A stretch of 8,301 nt of DNA from an uncultured Verrucomicrobiota bacterium (GTDB lineage: Bacteria > Verrucomicrobiota > Kiritimatiellia > RFP12 > UBA1067): contig CALCDB010000158.1 in NCBI GenBank assembly GCA_937901395.1, positions 1 to 8,301 of the forward strand, given 5' to 3'. Positions within the stretch are counted from its first letter, which is position 1. The number at the start of each line of letters is the position of its first letter. The notes under the pieces were generated by a model. The model searched no databases. It worked only from the letters and a program-made list of their open reading frames with translations, and had not been told where the DNA came from. The translations under genes were made by a program, and so were the position numbers. Positions 1 to 6,512 of the stretch are shown piece after piece.

Positions 1-333
1 ACGGGGGACATCGGACGCATCGATGAGGACGGGTACGTGTGGATCACAGGCCGTGCTTCGCGGACGATCATCCTTTCCTCCGGCAAGAAGATCGCCCCCG
101 AGGAACTCGAGGAGAAGCTCTTGTCGATTCCTGGGATCCGCGAGGCGGTCGTCTCGGGCGAGGGTGAGACGCGCGAAATCCGCGCCGAGGTCTTCGCCTC
201 GATTCGGGAAAGCTCCGTCCGCAAGGCGATTGCCGACCTCAACATCCTCATGCCGGTCTACAAGCGCATCGGGACGGTCATCGTCCGCAAGGAGCCATTC
301 CCACGGACCTCCTCGGGCAAGATCCGCGTGTGA
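1..333 (+). CDS. AMP-forming acyl ligase / acyl-CoA synthetase (ANL superfamily), C-terminal part only
   Basis: This is the 3' end of a gene whose start lies before the window; 110 residues are visible, read in frame from base 1. ANL enzymes activate a carboxylate with ATP to an acyl-adenylate and pass it to CoA or a carrier-protein thiol. The fragment opens with TGD at residues 1-3 (A7-type motif). The hinge region follows with GR at 17-18 and SSGKKIAPEE at 26-35 (A8-type). It ends with PRTSSGKIRV, where K107 matches the catalytic A10 lysine. The protein stops right after that motif, as many family members do. The substrate cannot be told, because the binding pocket is in the missing N-terminal domain. 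By hand count about 85% of third codon positions are G or C, much richer than the genes right of 1575. Family assignment is firm; acyl-CoA synthetase versus a carrier-protein ligase is open. Confidence 0.9.
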   Translation, partial: TGDIGRIDEDGYVWITGRASRTIILSSGKKIAPEELEEKLLSIPGIREAVVSGEGETREIRAEVFASIRESSVRKAIADLNILMPVYKRIGTVIVRKEPFPRTSSGKIRV

Positions 334-348
334 GGCCGTGGACCCTAC

Positions 349-377
349 TTGCTCTTTGCCTGAAATAACGATATAAT
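349..377 (+). promoter_or_regulatory. Sigma70-type promoter for the kinase pair
   Basis: A perfect TATAAT -10 box lies at 372-377, with TTGCTC at 349-354 as a weak -35 (3 of 6 consensus bases) and exactly 17 bases between them. Transcription would start near 384, leaving a leader of roughly 37 bases before the ATG at 421. The stretch from about 360 to 400 is strikingly AT-rich against the GC-rich genes on both sides, which supports a promoter. No operator palindrome was obvious. Confidence 0.6.
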
Positions 378-420
378 CTTTAATTATCAAATTGGGATAA
401 CCGCAAGGGAGAAAAGGATC

Positions 421-1788
421 ATGACGGACAAGAACGAATTCCTCGCGCCGATGGCGGCGCTGTGGCAGGTTTATGATGGGATCGGCTCGAAGGCCGACGT
501 GGTCGCGGTTGCGTGGGAGCGCGAGAACGGAAATGTCTTCCGCTACGACTTCCCGATTCCGCAGCGGCTCGATCCGAAGGCCGCGAAGTTCGTCAGCCGT
601 GTCGTGGAGCGCATCGCGAAGTTCGCGCTCTGGGCCGCCGGCGGCTGGAAGCTCTATCTCGCCGGTCCCGACGCGGTCGTGCAGCCCGTCGCCAAGGCCT
701 ACACGAAGAAGGGCCTCCGGAAGTTCGACTACGACTTCTTCTCGTCCATCTACGGCCGTCCGGTCGAGGCGGTTCAGGTGCCGCTGAAGAAGATGCCGGA
801 GTTCTCGGAGAAGCTGCAGCAGGTGAAGACGGTGGCGGACGGCTGCCGGATCGGCTTCGACCTCGGCGCGAGCGACTTCAAGATCTCGGCGCTCAAGAAC
901 GGCAAGGTCGTCTTCTCGAAGGAGTTCCCGTGGGATCCGCGCAACAACGCCGACCCCGAGTACCACTACTCGAAGCTCACGGCCGGCCTCAAGGAGGCGG
1001 CGAAGGCGCTTCCGCGCGTCGACGCGATCGGCGGCTCGACGGCGGGCGTCCTCGTCGGACAGAAGCTCGGCCTCGCCTCGCTCCTCCGCACGGTGAAGGC
1101 GAAGAACCCCTCGAAGTTCCCCGAGGCGCAGAACATGTTCTACCGCATCGAGAAGGACTGGGGCGTTCCGTTCGCCGTCTACAACGACGGTGACGTGACG
1201 GCCCTCGCCGGCATGCTCTCGATGAACAAGAACGGCATCCTCGGCGTCGCGATGGGCTCGTCGGAGGCCGTCGGCTACGTCGATCCGAAGCGCCGCATGA
1301 CGGGCCGCATCTGCGAGCTCGCGTTCGCGCCGGTCGACTTCAACCCGTGCGCGCCGAAGGACGAGTGGTCGGGCGACTACGGCGTCGGCGCGATGGCGTT
1401 CTCGCAGCAGGCCGCGAACTGGCTCGCCGAGAAGTACGGCTTCAAGTTCCCGAAGTCGATGAAGCTCCCGGAGCGCCTCAAGGTCGTGCAGGCGGCGATG
1501 GAGAAGGGCGACGACAAGGCCGTCAAGGTCTACCTTGAGATCGGACGTTTCCTCGCGCACGCGATTCCGTGGTACAATGAATTCTACGATTACGAGAACA
1601 TGATGATTCTTGGGCGCGTTACATCGGGTCTCGGTGGCGAAGTTATTCTTGAAACCGCTAAGGCCGCGCTTAAGGATCTTTATCCCGAGTGGGCGGAGAA
1701 GATTGATATCTTCATGCCAGATGAAAAGGCGCGTCGCTTGGGCCAGTCGGTTGCGGCGGCTCAAATTCCGGTAATCAAGAGGAAATAA
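421..1788 (+). CDS. ROK-like sugar kinase family protein (ASKHA fold) with a long N-terminal extension
   Basis: This is a 455-residue protein related to ROK sugar kinases, which phosphorylate hexoses or amino sugars with ATP in the cytoplasm. The first ~140 residues are an extension that I do not recognise. The kinase core starts with the phosphate-1 loop DLGASDFK at 147-154. YNDGD at 254-258 supplies a candidate catalytic Asp (D256), and AMGSSEAVG at 277-285 resembles the phosphate-2 loop. The C-terminal part has the ILGRVTSGLGGE segment at 396-407. The usual ROK zinc motif CxCGxxGCxE is absent; the matching region reads SGDYGVGAMAF at 317-327. Typical ROK glucokinases are about 300-320 residues. 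AAGGGAG at 405-411 is a good ribosome site, 9 bases before the ATG. The kinase gene at 1792 begins 3 bases after the stop, so the two are likely cotranscribed. Third-position GC changes sharply near residues 371-385. Substrate unknown; loss of catalysis is possible. Confidence 0.75.
   Translation: MTDKNEFLAPMAALWQVYDGIGSKADVVAVAWERENGNVFRYDFPIPQRLDPKAAKFVSRVVERIAKFALWAAGGWKLYLAGPDAVVQPVAKAYTKKGLRKFDYDFFSSIYGRPVEAVQVPLKKMPEFSEKLQQVKTVADGCRIGFDLGASDFKISALKNGKVVFSKEFPWDPRNNADPEYHYSKLTAGLKEAAKALPRVDAIGGSTAGVLVGQKLGLASLLRTVKAKNPSKFPEAQNMFYRIEKDWGVPFAVYNDGDVTALAGMLSMNKNGILGVAMGSSEAVGYVDPKRRMTGRICELAFAPVDFNPCAPKDEWSGDYGVGAMAFSQQAANWLAEKYGFKFPKSMKLPERLKVVQAAMEKGDDKAVKVYLEIGRFLAHAIPWYNEFYDYENMMILGRVTSGLGGEVILETAKAALKDLYPEWAEKIDIFMPDEKARRLGQSVAAAQIPVIKRK
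1531..1575. other. Base-composition border inside the ROK-like gene
   Basis: By hand count, 350 of 370 codons from 421 to 1530 end in G or C (about 95%), and in 781-1530 only 6 of 250 end in A or T. From 1561 to 1785 only 43 of 75 do (about 57%), and the first 42 codons of the next gene are near 45%. The change happens within roughly 45 bases, with no frameshift and no visible repeat or insertion end. The protein runs across it as one continuous ROK-like domain. Confidence 0.8.
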
Positions 1789-1791
1789 GCA

Positions 1792-2823
1792 ATGTCCAAT
1801 CGTACGTATTCACAGGACGAGCTCAATAGCGTGCTTGCATCATTCGGCATTAACGATGCCACTGATGTAAGCCGTTATGGATCTGGTCATATCAACGATA
1901 CATTCAAGGTTGAAACCTCGAAGGGTACGCGCTTTATTTTGCAGCGCGTGACCGATGCGTTTGATAAGGAAATTCTCAAGGCGAACATCATCAGGGTTAC
2001 GAATCACCTCAAGGCGAAAGGTGTGAAGACGCTTGAAGTTGTCGGTTATGAGAATCCATGGCGAGTCTACAAGTTTCTCGAGGGCTATTCCAGCGTAGAT
2101 GTAATCAGCGATCCTTCCCAAGCCGAGCTTGCGGCGGGGGCGTTTGCGGCGTTTCAAAATGCGCTTGCCGATCTGCCCGAGCCGAAGTTGTTGCCGGTGA
2201 TTCCGCGTTTTCATGATACGGTGGATCGCATTCGCCTGCTCGATGAGGCGGCGGCCGCTGATATCAAGGGGCGCAAGGCCAAGGTAGCAGCCGAGTTGGC
2301 GTTCGTTGATAAGCGGCGTGAAGAGGCGGCGCGTATCGTCACGATGATGGCGAAGGGAGAGATTCCCGAGCGCATTACTCATAACGACACGAAGATCAAC
2401 AATGTCATGCTTGCGCCAGACGGCTCAAATGTGGTCATTGATTTGGATACGACGATGCCCGGTTCTGCGCTTTATGACTTCGGTGATATGGTAAGAACCT
2501 CATCGGCGGCGGCAGCCGAAGACGAGAAGGATCTTTCCAAGGTCTATTCCAAGAAGGAATATTTTGAGGCATTGGTAAAGGGCTATCTCGCGCAGGCGAA
2601 ATTCCTTACGCCCGCCGAGAAGGCGAACTTGGCCTTTTCGGGTAGGCTAATCACGCTCACCATCGGAATCCGTTTTTTAACTGATTATCTGGCTGGCGAT
2701 ACCTACTTCCATACGGCTTATGACGACCACAATCTCGTGCGTTGTCATACGCAATTCAAGATGGTTGAATCCATGGAAGCGCAGGCGGATGAATATGAGG
2801 CGATTGTCCGCAAGTATTCGTGA
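1792..2823 (+). CDS. N-acetylhexosamine 1-kinase-like phosphotransferase (APH/choline kinase fold)
   Basis: This 343-residue cytoplasmic protein resembles bifidobacterial NahK, which phosphorylates GlcNAc or GalNAc at the anomeric carbon using ATP. The N-terminal lobe has the glycine-rich nucleotide loop YGSGHINDTF at 29-38 and the FILQRVTDAF strand at 48-57. The catalytic loop THNDTKINN at 196-204 gives the kinase pattern HxDxxxxN (H197, D199, N204). IDLDT at 216-220 supplies the metal-binding Asp (D219 by analogy with DFG), followed by YDFGD at 228-232. All of these are typical of the NahK branch rather than of antibiotic kinases. The length is close to NahK's (about 360). AGGA at 1780-1783 lies 8 bases before the ATG, inside the end of the upstream gene. 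Pairing with a ROK-like gene and with a GH109 gene nearby fits amino-sugar salvage. Another sugar or a non-sugar substrate cannot be excluded. Confidence 0.82.
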   Translation: MSNRTYSQDELNSVLASFGINDATDVSRYGSGHINDTFKVETSKGTRFILQRVTDAFDKEILKANIIRVTNHLKAKGVKTLEVVGYENPWRVYKFLEGYSSVDVISDPSQAELAAGAFAAFQNALADLPEPKLLPVIPRFHDTVDRIRLLDEAAAADIKGRKAKVAAELAFVDKRREEAARIVTMMAKGEIPERITHNDTKINNVMLAPDGSNVVIDLDTTMPGSALYDFGDMVRTSSAAAAEDEKDLSKVYSKKEYFEALVKGYLAQAKFLTPAEKANLAFSGRLITLTIGIRFLTDYLAGDTYFHTAYDDHNLVRCHTQFKMVESMEAQADEYEAIVRKYS

Positions 2824-2859
2824 GATTGGATAATGAGTTAGTATAACTTATTGCGATGT

Positions 2860-2889
2860 TGTTGGCGGCTTTTGCTTCAGCCGCCAACA
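2860..2889 (+). terminator. Hairpin terminator after the kinase pair
   Basis: An 11-base-pair perfect stem lies at 2860-2870 and 2879-2889, rich in GC (core GTTGGCGGC with GCCGCCAAC), with an 8-base loop. Three more pairs can form outside it if one base bulges. It starts 37 bases after the stop codon. The downstream tract ACATTGTTTATC is T-rich but has no clean run of T, so termination may be partial. Confidence 0.6.
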
Positions 2890-2935
2890 CATTGTTTATC
2901 AGCATATTATCATAGATAAGGGAAAGAAAAGGACG

Positions 2936-5254
2936 ATGAAAAGCAAGAAGTTGTGGTTGTTTGCGATTGTAATGATTGCCATTGGAGCGTTTGGCGCCGA
3001 AAATTATCCGGCGCAATCGGTTGATTGGCCTGCTAAACTTACGATGACGACCAAGATGGTATTTTTGGTTTTGCAGATAGGCATAATTCTCTTCGTGGCC
3101 AAGTTGGGCGGAATGTTCGCGCGTCTACTGAGGCTACCATCTGTTCTTGGCGAGCTTGCTGCGGGTATTGCGATTGGTCCGTGGGCGCTTGGCGGAATTC
3201 CAATTCCCGGTTTTGATGGATTATTCCGCGAGGGCTTGTTCTATGGTCATGCGCTTCGTGCGCAGATGCAGGCGGGAGCGAATCCATTCGCCGCAACTCC
3301 AGAGCTTTACGGCATTTGCACAATCGCTTCGGTAGTATTGTTGTTTCTTTCCGGAATCGAGACCGACCTCAAAATGTTTCTCAAGTATGCCTTTGCCGGT
3401 TCGTTAGTTGGAATAGGCGGGGTAGTATTCTCATTCTTGCTTGGCGATTTGGCTGCGGTCTACGCCACGAAACTGTTTCCCGATGCGCTTGGCGGAATAA
3501 AGTGCCTTGCGGAATTGGGCGCGCTTGTTGATGCTGGGCAGATCACCAAGGCGATTCTCTCGCCGGCCGCGCTCTTCATGGGTATCATGTCCACTGCGAC
3601 ATCGGTTGGCATTACGGCTCGCATTCTTTCGGAGAAGAAGAAGATGGATAGCGAAGAGGGCGTTACCATCATGGCGGGTGCGGTTATCGACGATGTACTT
3701 GGGATAATCGTGCTTGCTATTGGCATGGGGATAATCACCTCGCAGAGGGAGGCGGGAGCAGGCGCGATGATAAAATGGGGCTCGATTGGCGAGACGGCAG
3801 CGAGCGCATTTGGCGTGTGGTTGGGCGGAACGTTAATCGGCATCTTGCTCGCCCGAAAGATCTCGTGGCTGTTGAAGCATTTTAAGACGCCAGTCGCCAT
3901 CGCCATTTTGGCGTTCGGGCTTTCGCTCATCATCGCCGGCGTATTTGAGGCGTTCGGGCTCACGCTTATCATCGGCGCGTATGTGATGGGGCTTTCGCTT
4001 TCGCGTACCGATATCAAGCATCTCGTTCAGGATAATCTTCAACCGCTCTATACTTTCTTCGTACCCATCTTCTTCTGCGTAATGGGAATGATGGTGGATG
4101 TATCGGCATTGTGCTCGAAGCCAGTGCTTATCTTTGGTGCGATTTACACGGTGCTTGCGATTGTGGCGAAGATCATTGGTTGCGCGATACCCTCGCTATT
4201 TTGTGGCTTCAATATGGTGGGCTCGCTGCGCGTGGGCGCGGGGATGATTCCGCGTGGCGAGGTAGCGCTCATCATTGCCGGCATTGGCCTTTCCAATGGC
4301 TTTCTTACTCAAGAGATTTTCGGCATCGGCATCTTGATGACGCTCGTGACCACGATCGTGGCTCCGCCGGCGTTGGTAGGGCTTTTCAACATCAAGGGAC
4401 TTGGGGTGCGCCATCCGAAACCGGTCGTGGATCGTTCGCGTTCGGTATCGTTTGAATTGGGCTCCGGCGATGTGGCTGAGCTGATGTTGCAGCGGCTGGT
4501 GAACAAGTTCCACGAGGAGGGCTTTTTCGCTTCGTTGCTTTCTTCGGATGAATCGATTTGGGAAGTCGTAATGGACAACATGGAAATCTCCATGCGTCGC
4601 GAAGGTAATCAGATCAGGGTCGATTGCACTCCTCAAGAAGAGGCGATGGTGATGACGGCGTGGATGGATGTAGCATCGGAAATGAACGATCTCGCGCGGC
4701 AGATATCCAAACCAATTCGCAGAGAGGATGTTAGCAAGTTGCTCGGCGAGACCAAGAACATTCGCGTTGGGCGCAGCGGAATCGGCCGTTATCTGCAGGG
4801 CTTCGTAATGCTCCCGAAGTTCCGAGCGAGTTCCAAGCGCGAAGCGATCGAATTGATGGTAAAGGAAATCGCGAAGAAGTGTCCTAATCACATAGGTAAT
4901 GTGGATGCGGTAATCGAGGCGGTGCTTCGGCGCGAGGCGTCGATGTCAACCGGGCTTGATCGTGGTATCGCGGTTCCGCATGGTCGCACGCCGGAAATAA
5001 CTGGCATCGCTGGAGCGGTGGCGATTCTTGATAATGAAGGCACGGCCAATGGTTGCATTCCGGATTATGAGATGATCGATAATTCGCAATTGCAGATCAT
5101 CGTGCTGACGCTTGCCAATTCTGAAAAGCAGACGCCGTATCTGCAGCTTATGAGCTTCATCTCGCGTTCGTTGCGCACTAATGATAATTACAAGAAGTTG
5201 CTTACTTGCACTACGGCGGAGCAGATGAAGAAGTTCTTCCGCACTACGAAATAA
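2936..5254 (+). CDS. CPA2-family cation:proton antiporter fused to a PTS EIIA-like domain
   Basis: This 772-residue membrane protein exchanges Na+ or K+ for H+ by family analogy. Residues 1-21 form a hydrophobic N-terminal segment that may be a signal peptide or the first helix. The antiporter domain covers about 40-485 with many membrane segments. Key motifs are PSVLGELAAGIAIGP (68-82), a TM4-like segment SPAALFMGIMSTATSVG (209-225), the paired aspartates D252-D253 in AVIDDVLG, and PRGEVALI (439-446). Residues about 500-615 are soluble and unrecognised. About 620-772 match an EIIA type-2 (fructose/Ntr) domain, with the phosphorylatable His at H682 in GIAVPHGR (677-684). The TrkA-N domain often found on Kef relatives is not seen. 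AAGGA at 2929-2933 sits close to the ATG, and TATTAT at 2905-2910 is a possible -10 box without a clear -35. The stop overlaps the mnmE start. Ion specificity cannot be read from sequence. Confidence 0.85.
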   Translation: MKSKKLWLFAIVMIAIGAFGAENYPAQSVDWPAKLTMTTKMVFLVLQIGIILFVAKLGGMFARLLRLPSVLGELAAGIAIGPWALGGIPIPGFDGLFREGLFYGHALRAQMQAGANPFAATPELYGICTIASVVLLFLSGIETDLKMFLKYAFAGSLVGIGGVVFSFLLGDLAAVYATKLFPDALGGIKCLAELGALVDAGQITKAILSPAALFMGIMSTATSVGITARILSEKKKMDSEEGVTIMAGAVIDDVLGIIVLAIGMGIITSQREAGAGAMIKWGSIGETAASAFGVWLGGTLIGILLARKISWLLKHFKTPVAIAILAFGLSLIIAGVFEAFGLTLIIGAYVMGLSLSRTDIKHLVQDNLQPLYTFFVPIFFCVMGMMVDVSALCSKPVLIFGAIYTVLAIVAKIIGCAIPSLFCGFNMVGSLRVGAGMIPRGEVALIIAGIGLSNGFLTQEIFGIGILMTLVTTIVAPPALVGLFNIKGLGVRHPKPVVDRSRSVSFELGSGDVAELMLQRLVNKFHEEGFFASLLSSDESIWEVVMDNMEISMRREGNQIRVDCTPQEEAMVMTAWMDVASEMNDLARQISKPIRREDVSKLLGETKNIRVGRSGIGRYLQGFVMLPKFRASSKREAIELMVKEIAKKCPNHIGNVDAVIEAVLRREASMSTGLDRGIAVPHGRTPEITGIAGAVAILDNEGTANGCIPDYEMIDNSQLQIIVLTLANSEKQTPYLQLMSFISRSLRTNDNYKKLLTCTTAEQMKKFFRTTK

Positions 5255-6495
5255 TGTTGTTTGGCGAAACGATAACCGCGATTGCAACGCCGCCGGGAAT
5301 GGGTGGCGTTGCTGTCATAAGGGTTAGCGGACCCGATGCGTTCGACATCGTTCGCAAGCTCGTCGATCGCGATATCAAGCCCGGGCGAATTGCGTTTCGG
5401 CGAATAAGTTCGGCGAATGGAGAGCTTCTCGACGAGGCGGTAGTTCTCGCCTTCAAGGCGCCGCGCTCCTATACTGGCGAGGATGTGGTCGAGGTGCAAT
5501 GTCATGGCGGCGAGATTACTTCGCGGCGTATTCTCGCCGCGCTCATCGCGGCTGGTGCGCGTCAGGCGAGACGCGGCGAATTTACCTGCCGCGCACTGCT
5601 TAACGGTAAGCTTGATTACAGTCAGGCCGAGAGCGTGTTGGATCTAATCAACGCCAAGACCGTCCGCGCGGCCGATATGGCGTTGGAGACATTAAGCGGC
5701 GCGAAGCGCGAATATGAAACTGCGCTTTACGAGGAGGCGCTTGATATCTCAACTACTCTGGAACATTCCTTGGATATCGATGAGGAAGAACTCGGCGAAG
5801 ATTTTCTCAAGAATATCGAAGCGCGCATAAGCACATTGCGCGAGAAATTGGAGCAGGCGATTCGCCATAGTCGCGAAGGGCACATCCTTCGTAATGGGGC
5901 GTTGGTGGTATTGGCGGGTCCGCCGAATGCGGGTAAGTCGTCGCTCATGAATGCGCTACTTAAGAGCAATCGTGCGATCGTGAGCGATCAGCCGGGAACC
6001 ACGCGCGATACGATTGAGGAGTGGCTGGATCTCGATGGCTGGCCGATTCGTCTCGTGGATACGGCGGGCTTGCGCACGGCGGAAGATGTAATTGAGAGCG
6101 AGGGTGTGAGCCGCGCGAAGGCGATGATCGCGCAGGCGGATATCGTGATCGCGCTGGGAAAGATGGAGAGTTCCGAGAAGATAATAGCGGTTCATGCGAA
6201 GTGCGATATCGATAAAGGCGAGGGACTAAACATCTCGTCCAAGACCGGCGAGGGCTTGGCTACGCTCAAGCGGGAGATCGTTTCGCGCTTGGCGAAGTTA
6301 AGTATGGAAGCGCCTACTATTCAGGCGGAGCCGATAATCGCGGCGCTATCGTATATGCCGAAGAAGTTCGACGATCCCGTATTGATGGCGAATGCGATGC
6401 GCGATGTGGCGATGAAGTTGGGCGAGCTCATCGGCGCCACGTATTCGGAAGATCTACTTGATCGCCTGTTCTCGCGCTTCTGCGTGGGCAAATAA
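5254..6495 (+). CDS. mnmE: tRNA modification GTPase MnmE (TrmE)
   Basis: MnmE works with MnmG to add the (carboxy)methylaminomethyl group at C5 of the wobble uridine in some tRNAs, using a folate-bound one-carbon unit and K+-stimulated GTP hydrolysis. The folate-binding N-domain begins ETITAIATPPGMGGVAVIR and includes PRSYTGED (70-77). The GTPase domain has the P-loop GPPNAGKS at 222-229 with the K+-ligand Asn at N225, the G2 segment PGTTRDT, and G3 DTAG at 269-272. The protein ends in CVGK, with the conserved Cys at C410. Oddly, the G4 motif NKxD reads AKCD (315-318), and the stretch before it is about 20 residues shorter than in E. coli; total length is 413 against roughly 450. I chose ATG 5254, which overlaps the antiporter stop (TAATG) and starts at the family's usual N-terminus. 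An ATG at 5206 would add 16 atypical residues inside the upstream gene. Translational coupling is likely. Confidence 0.95.
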   Translation: MLFGETITAIATPPGMGGVAVIRVSGPDAFDIVRKLVDRDIKPGRIAFRRISSANGELLDEAVVLAFKAPRSYTGEDVVEVQCHGGEITSRRILAALIAAGARQARRGEFTCRALLNGKLDYSQAESVLDLINAKTVRAADMALETLSGAKREYETALYEEALDISTTLEHSLDIDEEELGEDFLKNIEARISTLREKLEQAIRHSREGHILRNGALVVLAGPPNAGKSSLMNALLKSNRAIVSDQPGTTRDTIEEWLDLDGWPIRLVDTAGLRTAEDVIESEGVSRAKAMIAQADIVIALGKMESSEKIIAVHAKCDIDKGEGLNISSKTGEGLATLKREIVSRLAKLSMEAPTIQAEPIIAALSYMPKKFDDPVLMANAMRDVAMKLGELIGATYSEDLLDRLFSRFCVGK

Positions 6496-6512
6496 TGGAT
6501 TGGGAATAAACC

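Noticed and set aside
513..1193. Long second-frame open frame inside the ROK-like gene (226 residues), with others at 473-787 and 1347-1538
   Set aside because: Arg/Gly/Ala-rich translation typical of the +2/+3 frames of very GC-rich coding DNA, where stops are rare; no domain or ribosome site.
1840..2382. Antisense open frame of 180 residues opposite the NahK-like gene
   Set aside because: Shadow of the conserved kinase; no start signals or family features.
1792..2823. Aminoglycoside resistance kinase
   Set aside because: It shares the fold, but THNDTKINN, IDLDT and YDFGD follow the NahK amino-sugar kinase branch, and the neighbours are sugar genes.
4196..4891. Antisense open frame of 231 residues opposite the antiporter
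   Set aside because: The translation has no recognisable motif and lies fully opposite a well-supported gene whose codon structure explains it.
5206..5253. Earlier in-frame ATG for mnmE
   Set aside because: It would add 16 residues not found in the family and lies deep inside the antiporter gene; the overlapping ATG at 5254 gives the standard N-terminus.
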